From the NCBI GenBank assembly GCA_963978905.1, contig OZ022260.1, forward strand, positions 18,836,334 to 18,900,333: a stretch of DNA of 64,000 nucleotides, in the 5' to 3' direction. Positions within the stretch are counted from its first letter, which is position 1. Each line of letters opens with the position of its first letter. Shown here in pieces: positions 53,801 through 64,000 of the stretch. The notes beneath the pieces were generated by a model. It saw only the letters and a list, made by a program, of their open reading frames with translations. It was not told where the DNA came from and searched no databases. Made by a program: the position numbers and the translations under genes. Source of the stretch: Trichostrongylus colubriformis. Lineage: Eukaryota > Nematoda > Chromadorea > Rhabditida > Trichostrongylidae.

Positions 53801-56800
53801 AAGAACGCATCGACATTGCAGATGCTGCAAAGGCACTCGGTGAGAGAGTAACCGGACTGTTCAAGAGAGGCCCTGCCCATCTTGATTATCCTGTCTCCGA
53901 AAGATACGAAGGACCGGTGGATAGCACTCATCGCATGGAAGACATCTATGGTGAACCACTTACCCATCATGTCACCGTGTATCACAGTGGTCGTTCTGAC
54001 GAGCCAGTGCCGAAGCCCGAAGAAGAACGCATCGACATTGCAGATGCTGCAAAGGCACTCGGTGAGCGAGTAACCGGACTGTTCAAGAGAGGCCCTGCCC
54101 ATCTTGATTATCCGGTCTCCGAAAGATACGAAGGACCGGTGGATAGCACTCATCGCATGGACGACATCTATGGTGAACCTCTTACCCATCATGTCACCGT
54201 GTATCACAGTGGACGTTCTGACGAGCCAGTGCCGAAGCCCGAAGAAGAACGCGTTGACATCGCAGATGCTGCAAAGGCGTTTGGTGAGAAGATCACTGGA
54301 CTGTTCAAGAGAAGACCAACTATTCCGGATTATCCGACATCAGAACCCTATTATGGTCCTCTGGCGGATACAGCACCACGTGAAGACATCGAGTCACAGC
54401 CACTAAGAACAGTGGTAACTGTTTATCACAGTGGACGATCTGACGTCCCTCATGAGAAGACAATGGTGATCACTGAAGAAGTTCCACCTGCAAAGGATAT
54501 GTACTACGACTATCCCACGACTGCAGCATACGAAGGTCCACTTGACAGCACTCCACGAACTGAGGACGTCTACGGAGAACCGCTCACCCACCACGTTAGC
54601 GTATATCACAGTGGACGATCCGATGAGCCTGCATCGAAACCCGAAGAACGCATCGACATTGCAGATGCTGCAAAGGCACTCGGTGAGAGAGTAACCGGAC
54701 TGTTCAAGAGAGGCCCTGCCCATCTTGATTATCCTGTCTCCGAAAGATACGAAGGACCGGTGGATAGCACTCATCGCATGGAAGACATCTATGGTGAACC
54801 GCTCACCCACCACGTTAGCGTATATCACAGTGGACGATGCGATGAGCCTGCACCGAAACCCGAAGAAGAACGCATCGACATTGCAGATGCTGCAAAGGCA
54901 CTCGGTGAGAGAGTAACCGGACTGTTCAAGAGAGGCCCTGCCCATCTTGATTATCCTGTCTCCGAAAGATACGAAGGACCGGTGGATAGCACTCATCGCA
55001 TGGAAGACATCTATGGTGAACCACTTACACATCATGTCACCGTGTATCACAGTGGTCGTTCTGACGAGCCAGTGCCGAAGCCCGAAGAAGAACGCATCGA
55101 CATTGCAGATGCTGCAAAGGCACTCGGTGAGCGAGTAACCGGACTGTTCAAGAGAGGCCCTGCCCATCTTGATTATCCTGTCTCCGAAAGATACGAAGGA
55201 CCGGTGGATAGCACTCATCGCATGGAAGACATCTATGGTGAACCACTTACCCATCATGTCACCGTGTATCACAGTGGTCGTTCTGACGAGCCAGTGCCGA
55301 AGCCCGAAGAAGAACGCATCGACATTGCAGATGCTGCAAAGGCACTCGGTGAGCGAGTAACCGGACTGTTCAAGAGAGGCCCTGCCCATCTTGATTATCC
55401 GGTCTCCGAAAGATACGAAGGACCGGTGGATAGCACTCATCGCATGGACGACATCTATGGTGAACCTCTTACCCATCATGTCACCGTGTATCACAGTGGA
55501 CGTTCTGACGAGCCAGTGCCGAAGCCCGAAGAAGAACGCGTTGACATCGCAGATGCTGCAAAGGCGTTTGGTGAGAAGATCACTGGACTGTTCAAGAGAA
55601 GACCAACTATTCCGGATTATCCGACTTCAGAACCCTATTATGGTCCTCTGGCGGATACAGCACCACGTGAAGACATCGAGTCACAGCCACTAAGAACAGT
55701 GGTAACTGTTTATCACAGTGGACGATCTGACGTCCCTCATGAGAAGACAATGGTGATCACTGAAGAAGTTCCACCTGCAAAGGATATGTACTACGACTAT
55801 CCCACGACTGCAGCATACGAAGGTCCACTTGACAGCACTCCACGAACTGAGGACGTCTACGGAGAACCGCTCACCCACCACGTTAGCGTATATCACAGTG
55901 GACGATCCGATGAGCCTGCATCGAAACCCGAAGAACGCATCGACATTGCAGATGCTGCAAAGGCACTCGGTGAGAGAGTAACCGGACTGTTCAAGAGAGG
56001 CCCTGCCCATCTTGATTATCCTGTCTCCGAAAGATACGAAGGACCGGTGGATAGCACTCATCGCATGGAAGACATCTATGGTGAACCACTTACCCATCAT
56101 GTCACCGTGTATCACAGTGGTCGTTCTGACGAGCCAGTGCCGAAGCCCGAAGAAGAACGCATCGACATTGCAGATGCTGCAAAGGCACTCGGTGAGCGAG
56201 TAACCGGACTGTTCAAGAGAGGCCCTGCCCATCTTGATTATCCTGTCTCCGAAAGATACGAAGGACCGGTGGATAGCACTCATCGCATGGACGACATCTA
56301 TGGTGAACCTCTTACCCATCATGTCACCGTGTATCACAGTGGACGTTCTGACGAGCCAGTGCCGAAGCCCGAAGAAGAACGCGTTGACATCGCAGATGCT
56401 GCAAAGGCGTTTGGTGAGAAGATCACTGGACTGTTCAAGAGAAGACCAACTATTCCGGATTATCCGACTTCAGAACCCTATTATGGTCCTCTGGCGGATA
56501 CAGCACCACGTGAAGACATCGAGTCACAGCCACTAAGAACAGTGGTAACTGTTTATCACAGTGGACGATCTGACGTCCCTCATGAGAAGACAATGGTGAT
56601 CACTGAAGAAGTTCCACCTGCAAAGGATATGTACTACGACTATCCCACGACTGCAGCATACGAAGGTCCACTTGACAGCACTCCACGAACTGAGGACGTC
56701 TACGGAGAACCGCTCACCCACCACGTTAGCGTATATCACAGTGGACGATCCGATGAGCCTGCACCGAAACCCGAAGAAGAACGCATCGACATTGCAGATG

Positions 56801-59800
56801 CTGCAAAGGCACTCGGTGAGAGAGTAACCGGACTGTTCAAGAGAGGCCCTGCCCATCTTGATTATCCTGTCTCCGAAAGATACGAAGGACCGGTGGATAG
56901 CACTCATCGCATGGACGACATCTATGGTGAACCTCTTACCCATCATGTCACCGTGTATCACAGTGGACGTTCTGACGAGCCAGTGCCGAAGCCCGAAGAA
57001 GAACGCGTTGACATCGCAGATGCTGCAAAGGCGTTTGGTGAGAAGATCACTGGACTGTTCAAGAGAAGACCAACTATTCCGGATTATCCGACTTCAGAAC
57101 CCTATTATGGTCCTCTGGCGGATACAGCACCACCTGAAGACATCGAGTCACAGCCACTAAGAACAGTGGTAACTGTTTATCACAGTGGACGATCTGACGT
57201 CCCTCATGAGAAGACAATGGTGATCACTGAAGAAGTTCCACCTGCAAAGGATATGTACTACGACTATCCCACGACTGCAGCATACGAAGGTCCACTTGAC
57301 AGCACTCCACGAACTGAGGACGTCTACGGAGAACCGCTCACCCACCACGTTAGCGTATATCACAGTGGACGATCCGATGAGCCTGCACCGAAACCCGAAG
57401 AAGAACGCATCGACATTGCAGATGCTGCAAAGGCACTCGGTGAGAGAGTAACCGGACTGTTCAAGAGAGGCCCTGCCCATCTTGATTATCCTGTCTCCGA
57501 AAGATACGAAGGACCGGTGGATAGCACTCATCGCATGGAAGACATCTATGGTGAACCACTTACCCATCATGTCACCGTGTATCACAGTGGTCGTTCTGAC
57601 GAGCCAGTGCCGAAGCCCGAAGAAGAACGCATCGACATTGCAGATGCTGCAAAGGCACTCGGTGAGCGAGTAACCGGACTGTTCAAGAGAGGCCCTGCCC
57701 ATCTTGATTATCCTGTCTCCGAAAGATACGAAGGACCGGTGGATAGCACTCATCGCATGGACGACATCTATGGTGAACCTCTTACCCATCATGTCACCGT
57801 GTATCACAGTGGACGTTCTGACGAGCCAGTGCCGAAGCCCGAAGAAGAACGCGTTGACATCGCAGATGCTGCAAAGGCGTTTGGTGAGAAGATCACTGGA
57901 CTGTTCAAGAGAAGACCAACTATTCCGGATTATCCGACTTCAGAACCCTATTATGGTCCTCTGGCGGATACAGCACCACGTGAAGACATCGAGTCACAGC
58001 CACTAAGAACAGTGGTAACTGTTTATCACAGTGGACGATCTGACGTCCCTCATGAGAAGACAATGGTGATCACTGAAGAAGTTCCACCTGCAAAGGATAT
58101 GTACTACGACTATCCCACGACTGCAGCATACGAAGGTCCACTTGACAGCACTCCACGAACTGAGGACGTCTACGGAGAACCGCTCACCCACCACGTTAGC
58201 GTATATCACAGTGGACGATCCGATGAGCCTGCATCGAAACCCGAAGAACGCATCGACATTGCAGATGCTGCAAAGGCACTCGGTGAGAGAGTAACCGGAC
58301 TGTTCAAGAGAGGCCCTGCCCATCTTGATTATCCTGTCTCCGAAAGATACGAAGGACCGGTGGATAGCACTCATCGCATGGAAGACATCTATGGTGAACC
58401 ACTTACCCATCATGTCACCGTGTATCACAGTGGTCGTTCTGACGAGCCAGTGCCGAAGCCCGAAGAAGAACGCATCGACATTGCAGATGCTGCAAAGGCA
58501 CTCGGTGAGCGAGTAACCGGACTGTTCAAGAGAGGCCCTGCCCATCTTGATTATCCTGTCTCCGAAAGATACGAAGGACCGGTGGATAGCACTCATCGCA
58601 TGGAAGACATCTATGGTGAACCACTTACCCATCATGTCACCGTGTATCACAGTGGTCGTTCTGACGAGCCAGTGCCGAAGCCCGAAGAAGAACGCATCGA
58701 CATTGCAGATGCTGCAAAGGCACTCGGTGAGCGAGTAACCGGACTGTTCAAGAGAGGCCCTGCCCATCTTGATTATCCTGTCTCCGAAAGATACGAAGGA
58801 CCGGTGGATAGCACTCATCGCATGGAAGACATCTATGGTGAACCACTTACCCATCATGTCACCGTGTATCACAGTGGTCGTTCTGACGAGCCAGTGCCGA
58901 AGCCCGAAGAAGAACGCATCGACATTGCAGATGCTGCAAAGGCACTCGGTGAGCGAGTAACCGGACTGTTCAAGAGAGGCCCTGCCCATCTTGATTATCC
59001 GGTCTCCGAAAGATACGAAGGACCGGTGGATAGCACTCATCGCATGGACGACATCTATGGTGAACCTCTTACCCATCATGTCACCGTGTATCACAGTGGA
59101 CGTTCTGACGAGCCAGTGCCGAAGCCCGAAGAAGAACGCGTTGACATCGCAGATGCTGCAAAGGCGTTTGGTGAGAAGATCACTGGACTGTTCAAGAGAA
59201 GACCAACTATTCCGGATTATCCGACTTCAGAACCCTATTATGGTCCTCTGGCGGATACAGCACCACGTGAAGACATCGAGTCACAGCCACTAAGAACAGT
59301 GGTAACTGTTTATCACAGTGGACGATCTGACGTCCCTCATGAGAAGACAATGGTGATCACTGAAGAAGTTCCACCTGCAAAGGATATGTACTACGACTAT
59401 CCCACGACTGCAGCATACGAAGGTCCACTTGACAGCACTCCACGAACTGAGGACGTCTACGGAGAACCGCTCACCCACCACGTTAGCGTATATCACAGTG
59501 GACGATCCGATGAGCCTGCACCGAAACCCGAAGAAGAACGCATCGACATTGCAGATGCTGCAAAGGCACTCGGTGAGAGAGTAACCGGACTGTTCAAGAG
59601 AGGCCCTGCCCATCTTGATTATCCTGTCTCCGAAAGATACGAAGGACCGGTGGATAGCACTCATCGCATGGAAGACATCTATGGTGAACCACTTACCCAT
59701 CATGTCACCGTGTATCACAGTGGTCGTTCTGACGAGCCAGTGCCGAAGCCCGAAGAAGAACGCATCGACATTGCAGATGCTGCAAAGGCACTCGGTGAGC

Positions 59801-62800
59801 GAGTAACCGGACTGTTCAAGAGAGGCCCTGCCCATCTTGATTATCCTGTCTCCGAAAGATACGAAGGACCGGTGGATAGCACTCATCGCATGGACGACAT
59901 CTATGGTGAACCTCTTACCCATCATGTCACCGTGTATCACAGTGGACGTTCTGACGAGCCAGTGCCGAAGCCCGAAGAAGAACGCGTTGACATCGCAGAT
60001 GCTGCAAAGGCGTTTGGTGAGAAGATCACTGGACTGTTCAAGAGAAGACCAACTATTCCGGATTATCCGACTTCAGAACCCTATTATGGTCCTCTGGCGG
60101 ATACAGCACCACGTGAAGACATCGAGTCACAGCCACTAAGAACAGTGGTAACTGTTTATCACAGTGGACGATCTGACGTCCCTCATGAGAAGACAATGGT
60201 GATCACTGAAGAAGTTCCACCTGCAAAGGATATGTACTACGACTATCCCACGACTGCAGCATACGAAGGTCCACTTGACAGCACTCCACGAACTGAGGAC
60301 GTCTACGGAGAACCGCTCACCCACCACGTTAGCGTATATCACAGTGGACGATCCGATGAGCCTGCACCGAAACCCGAAGAAGAACGCATCGACATTGCAG
60401 ATGCTGCAAAGGCACTCGGTGAGAGAGTAACCGGACTGTTCAAGAGAGGCCCTGCCCATCTTGATTATCCTGTCTCCGAAAGATACGAAGGACCGGTGGA
60501 TAGCATTCATCGCATGGACGACATCTATGGTGAACCTCTTACCCATCATGTCACCGTGTATCACAGTGGACGTTCTGACGAGCCAGTGCCGAAGCCCGAA
60601 GAAGAACGCGTTGACATCGCAGATGCTGCAAAGGCGTTTGGTGAGAAGATCACTGGACTGTTCAAGAGAAGACCAACTATTCCGGATTATCCGACTTCAG
60701 AACCCTATTATGGTCCTCTGGCGGATACAGCACCACGTGAAGACATCGAGTCACAGCCACTAAGAACAGTGGTAACTGTTTATCACAGTGGACGATCTGA
60801 CGTCCCTCATGAGAAGACAATGGTGATCACTGAAGAAGTTCCACCTGCAAAGGATATGTACTACGACTATCCCACGACTGCAGCATACGAAGGTCCACTT
60901 GACAGCACTCCACGAACTGAGGACGTCTACGGAGAACCGCTCACCCACCACGTTAGCGTATATCACAGTGGACGATCCGATGAGCCTGCACCGAAACCCG
61001 AAGAAGAACGCATCGACATTGCAGATGCTGCAAAGGCACTCGGTGAGAGAGTAACCGGACTGTTCAAGAGAGGCCCTGCCCATCTTGATTATCCTGTCTC
61101 CGAAAGATACGAAGGACCGGTGGATAGCACTCATCGCATGGAAGACATCTATGGTGAACCACTTACCCATCATGTCACCGTGTATCACAGTGGTCGTTCT
61201 GACGAGCCAGTGCCGAAGCCCGAAGAAGAACGCATCGACATTGCAGATGCTGCAAAGGCACTCGGTGAGCGAGTAACCGGACTGTTCAAGAGAGGCCCTG
61301 CCCATCTTGATTATCCTGTCTCCGAAAGATACGAAGGACCGGTGGATAGCACTCATCGCATGGAAGACATCTATGGTGAACCACTTACCCATCATGTCAC
61401 CGTGTATCACAGTGGTCGTTCTGACGAGCCAGTGCCGAAGCCCGAAGAAGAACGCATCGACATTGCAGATGCTGCAAAGGCACTCGGTGAGCGAGTAACC
61501 GGACTGTTCAAGAGAGGCCCTGCCCATCTTGATTATCCTGTCTCCGAAAGATACGAAGGACCGGTGGATAGCACTCATCGCATGGACGACATCTATGGTG
61601 AACCTCTTACCCATCATGTCACCGTGTATCACAGTGGACGTTCTGACGAGCCAGTGCCGAAGCCCGAAGAAGAACGCGTTGACATCGCAGATGCTGCAAA
61701 GGCGTTTGGTGAGAAGATCACTGGACTGTTCAAGAGAAGACCAACTATTCCGGATTATCCGACTTCAGAACCCTATTATGGTCCTCTGGCGGATACAGCA
61801 CCACGTGAAGACATCGAGTCACAGCCACTAAGAACAGTGGTAACTGTTTATCACAGTGGACGATCTGACGTCCCTCATGAGAAGACAATGGTGATCACTG
61901 AAGAAGTTCCACCTGCAAAGGATATGTACTACGACTATCCCACGACTGCAGCATACGAAGGTCCACTTGACAGCACTCCACGAACTGAGGACGTCTACGG
62001 AGAACCGCTCACCCACCACGTTAGCGTATATCACAGTGGACGATCCGATGAGCCTGCACCGAAACCCGAAGAAGAACGCATCGACATTGCAGATGCTGCA
62101 AAGGCACTCGGTGAGAGAGTAACCGGACTGTTCAAGAGAGGCCCTGCCCATCTTGATTATCCTGTCTCCGAAAGATACGAAGGACCGGTGGATAGCACTC
62201 ATCGCATGGAAGACATCTATGGTGAACCACTTACCCATCATGTCACCGTGTATCACAGTGGTCGTTCTGACGAGCCAGTGCCGAAGCCCGAAGAAGAACG
62301 CATCGACATTGCAGATGCTGCAAAGGCACTCGGTGAGCGAGTAACCGGACTGTTCAAGAGAGGCCCTGCCCATCTTGATTATCCTGTCTCCGAAAGATAT
62401 GAAGGACCGGTGGATAGCACTCATCGCATGGAAGACATCTATGGTGAACCACTTACCCATCATGTCACCGTGTATCACAGTGGTCGTTCTGACGAGCCAG
62501 TGCCGAAGCCCGAAGAAGAACGCATCGACATTGCAGATGCTGCAAAGGCACTCGGTGAGAGAGTAACCGGACTGTTCAAGAGAGGCCCTGCCCATCTTGA
62601 TTATCCTGTCTCCGAAAGATACGAAGGACCGGTGGATAGCATTCATCGCATGGACGACATCTATGGTGAACCTCTTACCCATCATGTCACCGTGTATCAC
62701 AGTGGACGTTCTGACGAGCCAGTGCCGAAGCCCGAAGAAGAACGCGTTGACATCGCAGATGCTGCAAAGGCGTTTGGTGAGAAGATCACTGGACTGTTCA

Positions 62801-64000
62801 AGAGAAGACCAACTATTCCGGATTATCCGACTTCAGAACCCTATTATGGTCCTCTGGCGGATACAGCACCACGTGAAGACATCGAGTCACAGCCACTAAG
62901 AACAGTGGTAACTGTTTATCACAGTGGACGATCTGACGTCCCTCATGAGAAGACAATGGTGATCACTGAAGAAGTTCCACCTGCAAAGGATATGTACTAC
63001 GACTATCCCACGACTGCAGCATACGAAGGTCCACTTGACAGCACTCCACGAACTGAGGACGTCTACGGAGAACCGCTCACCCACCACGTTAGCGTATATC
63101 ACAGTGGACGATCCGATGAGCCTGCACCGAAACCCGAAGAAGAACGCATCGACATTGCAGATGCTGCAAAGGCACTCGGTGAGAGAGTAACCGGACTGTT
63201 CAAGAGAGGCCCTGCCCATCTTGATTATCCTGTCTCCGAAAGATACGAAGGACCGGTGGATAGCACTCATCGCATGGAAGACATCTATGGTGAACCACTT
63301 ACCCATCATGTCACCGTGTATCACAGTGGTCGTTCTGACGAGCCAGTGCCGAAGCCCGAAGAAGAACGCATCGACATTGCAGATGCTGCAAAGGCACTCG
63401 GTGAGCGAGTAACCGGACTGTTCAAGAGAGGCCCTGCCCATCTTGATTATCCTGTCTCCGAAAGATACGAAGGACCGGTGGATAGCACTCATCGCATGGA
63501 AGACATCTATGGTGAACCACTTACCCATCATGTCACCGTGTATCACAGTGGTCGTTCTGACGAGCCAGTGCCGAAGCCCGAAGAAGAACGCATCGACATT
63601 GCAGATGCTGCAAAGGCACTCGGTGAGCGAGTAACCGGACTGTTCAAGAGAGGCCCTGCCCATCTTGATTATCCTGTCTCCGAAAGATACGAAGGACCGG
63701 TGGATAGCACTCATCGCATGGACGACATCTATGGTGAACCTCTTACCCATCATGTCACCGTGTATCACAGTGGACGTTCTGACGAGCCAGTGCCGAAGCC
63801 CGAAGAAGAACGCGTTGACATCGCAGATGCTGCAAAGGCGTTTGGTGAGAAGATCACTGGACTGTTCAAGAGAAGACCAACTATTCCGGATTATCCGACT
63901 TCAGAACCCTATTATGGTCCTCTGGCGGATACAGCACCACGTGAAGACATCGAGTCACAGCCACTAAGAACAGTGGTAACTGTTTATCACAGTGGACGAT
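10903..64000 (+). CDS. Giant repetitive cytoskeletal-type protein, single open exon of at least 53 kb (5' and 3' partial gene)
   Basis: After the TTTTCCAG acceptor the frame opens with ADGIPLISGVTSCGTP, passes a Thr run (TTTIITTTTTTYRMVEV) and stays open to the last base: 17,699 codons in the exon, or 17,657 counted from the first Met of the acidic segment at 11,029. No stop, and no indel that is not a multiple of three, was found. Residues 1-309 of the exon are mostly unique, acidic and Ser/Thr-rich. Everything after is an array of 74- and 60-residue modules with core HHVTVYHSGRSDEP, an acidic PKPEEER stretch, a probable amphipathic helix (DIADAAKALGERVTGLFKR) and a Tyr/Pro linker (DYPVSERYEGPVDST). 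No transmembrane segment or enzyme motif is seen. It is probably an extended or disordered scaffold of about 2 MDa from this part alone. The nearest architectural analogue is the giant neuronal exon of ankyrins (nematode UNC-44, fly Ank2), but no ankyrin domain lies in the window. The real start is probably upstream and the stop lies beyond 64,000. Confidence 0.92.
11830..12717 (+). repeat. Leader block of four 74-residue modules
   Basis: Four consecutive 222-bp modules open the array, at 11,830, 12,052, 12,274 and 12,496. The first is the most diverged: GPLESTLRREDISDEPLRHH instead of GPVDSTHRMEDIYGEPLTHH. The second and third carry Ile and Pro (GEPITHH, GEPPTHH) where nearly all later copies have Leu. 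The fourth has the unit-closing form, with AFGEKITGLFKRRPTIPDYP replacing ALGERVTGLFKRGPAHLDYP. These private differences fit a 5' edge that takes part less in homogenisation than the interior. Confidence 0.9.
12718..12897 (+). repeat. First 60-residue module (unit marker)
   Basis: This 180-bp module starts GPLADTAPREDIESQPL, keeps the core as VVTVYHSGRSDVP, then diverges to HEKTMVITEEVPPAKDMYYD and ends YPTTAAYE. It lacks the PKPEEER acidic stretch and the DIADAAKALGERV helix of the 74-residue modules, so it may act as a hinge or spacer. It recurs 60 times and never twice in a row, so it marks the higher-order units. Its antisense strand carries the stop codon that ends each antisense shadow frame. 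Confidence 0.92.
12898..13119 (+). repeat. First 'TPR-flavour' 74-residue module (follows each 60-residue module)
   Basis: The module begins GPLDSTPRTEDVYGEPLTHH and has SVYHSGRSDEPAPKPEEER where the common flavour has TVYHSGRSDEPVPKPEEER. The rest (DIADAAKALGERVTGLFKR, then GPAHLDYPVSERYE) is shared. It occurs once per unit, directly after the 60-residue module. From the unit at 27,502 onward, 16 units carry a linked variant of this module: Pro to Ser before KPEE and loss of one Glu codon. That shortens those units to 843 or 1287 bp. Synonymous sites also differ from the common flavour (CACGTTAGCGTA against CATGTCACCGTG), which makes this flavour traceable at DNA level. The TPR name refers only to its residues and not to tetratricopeptide repeats. 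Confidence 0.92.
14812..15033 (+). repeat. Hybrid closing module (common body, closing tail)
   Basis: The module keeps ALGERVTGLFKR of the common flavour but switches to RPTIPDYPTSEPYY of the closing flavour right after the shared GGACTGTTCAAGAGA stretch. Three more modules show the same switch: 17,974-18,195, 24,742-24,963 and 32,350-32,571. A crossover or conversion tract ending in that short identical segment explains it. The copies at 17,974 and 32,350 lie exactly 14,376 bp apart, and those at 14,812 and 24,742 exactly 9,930 bp apart, so there may have been fewer than four independent events. Confidence 0.85.
27901..28122 (+). repeat. Hybrid module (common head, TPR-flavour core)
   Basis: The module begins GPVDSTHRMEDIYGEP like the common flavour but continues with the TPR-flavour DNA (CTCACCCACCACGTTAGC) and SVYHSGRSDEPAPKPEEER. 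Copies recur at 37,825-38,046, 43,336-43,557 and 54,754-54,975, always as the second 74-residue module of a 1287-bp unit. The last two share a private Ser-to-Cys change (TGC at 43,420 and 54,838), showing that they are duplicates of each other. Confidence 0.85.
38713..45066 (+). repeat. Duplicated multi-unit block, copy A (6,354 bp)
   Basis: Seven consecutive units of lengths 1287, 843, 624, 624, 846, 1287 and 843 reappear in the same order at 50,131-56,484, offset 11,418 bp. Rare variants sit at the same offset: GGA (Arg to Gly) at 39,547 and 50,965, ATT (Thr to Ile) at 41,884 and 53,302, TGC (Ser to Cys) at 43,420 and 54,838. One difference noted is GTG against GTC (50,242) in the first unit. 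This is best explained by a recent segmental duplication inside the exon, or by a large unequal exchange. Confidence 0.82.
50131..56484 (+). repeat. Duplicated multi-unit block, copy B (6,354 bp)
   Basis: This is the partner of 38,713-45,066 at an offset of 11,418 bp, with the same unit order and shared rare variants. Its first unit also carries GTC at 50,242, shared with 46,645 at an offset of 3,597 bp. The left edge of this copy therefore took part in a second exchange with the neighbouring unit series. Confidence 0.82.

Larger units (their letters stand above)
11830..64000 (+). repeat. Coding higher-order tandem repeat array
   Basis: The array is built from 222-bp modules (74 codons) and 180-bp modules (60 codons), near-identical at DNA level. 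Taking each higher-order unit from one 60-codon module to the next, 59 complete units follow from 12,718, with lengths in order: 846, 624, 846, 1068, 624, 624, 846, 846, 624, 1068, 624, 1068, 624, 1068, 846, 1068, 624, 846, 1287, 843, 846, 624, 624, 846, 846, 624, 624, 1290, 624, 846, 1287, 1287, 843, 624, 624, 846, 1287, 843, 843, 624, 1287, 843, 843, 624, 1287, 843, 624, 624, 846, 1287, 843, 624, 846, 1287, 846, 624, 1068, 1068, 1068. They sum to 51,198 bp and end at 63,915; a 60th 60-codon module begins at 63,916 and is cut. Totals are 20 of 624, 14 of 846, 8 of 843, 8 of 1068, 8 of 1287 and 1 of 1290. All lengths are multiples of three. Confidence 0.95.

Noticed and set aside
11848..63967. 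More than 150 shorter open frames within the array: plus-strand frames of 63, 87, 100 or 103 codons and minus-strand frames of 142 to 364 codons.
   Set aside because: All are periodic shadows of the giant plus-strand frame. They repeat with the module, share its boundaries and carry no independent signals. The antisense frames are open only because a 222-bp repeat without an antisense stop stays open for as long as it is repeated; each ends at the stop within the 60-residue module.
11830..64000. CRISPR-like or satellite interpretation of the repeat array.
   Set aside because: There are no unique spacers. The periods are multiples of three, one frame is open throughout, and the upstream splice phase leads into it, so this is a coding repeat and not a CRISPR array or non-coding satellite.

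Overview
The window looks like nematode genomic DNA. Three things point that way: compact splice sites (CTTTTCAG, GCTTCAG and TTTTCCAG acceptors; GTATGT and GTAAGT donors), several decayed Tc1/mariner elements with TA target-site duplications, and a metazoan-style gene with small Thr-rich exons feeding into a giant exon. I see no bacterial features. The clade is not certain; a strongylid-like (clade V) worm is a guess.

Region 1 (1 to about 10,900) is mostly non-coding, probably intronic. It holds two small candidate exons (1499-1565 and 5997-6165) whose phases join each other and the giant exon. Scattered around them are a 501-bp terminal-inverted-repeat MITE (1678-2178), a large foldback element (3025-3431), and an internally deleted Tc1-like transposon (3562-4480) inserted into a diverged second copy of the foldback arm. 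Further along are a few short hairpins, a 38-bp dispersed repeat pair, a G-run and a mariner transposase fossil (about 9826-10417).

Region 2 (10,903 to the end at 64,000) is the main discovery. It is a single plus-strand reading frame, in phase with the upstream exons, that runs 53,098 bp without a stop and leaves the window still open: at least 17,699 codons in this exon alone. After about 309 codons of mostly unique, acidic Ser/Thr-rich sequence it becomes a near-perfect tandem array (11,830-64,000). The array is built from a 74-residue module (two flavours) and a 60-residue module, all centred on a VYHSGRSD core. I count 187 copies of the 74-residue module and 60 of the 60-residue module, the last one cut by the window edge. 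They are arranged in higher-order units of 624 + 222n bp, with n from 0 to 3. All length changes are multiples of three, so one frame persists throughout.

The many shorter open frames within the array, on both strands, are shadows of this frame. The architecture (Thr-rich linker exons, one enormous repetitive exon) recalls the neuron-specific giant exon of ankyrins such as nematode UNC-44 or fly Ank2. No ankyrin, ZU5, UPA or death domain is visible here, so that identity is only a hypothesis. The array also records its own history in hybrid modules, diverged proto-repeats at the 5' edge, and multi-kilobase duplicated blocks traceable by shared rare variants at exact offsets.
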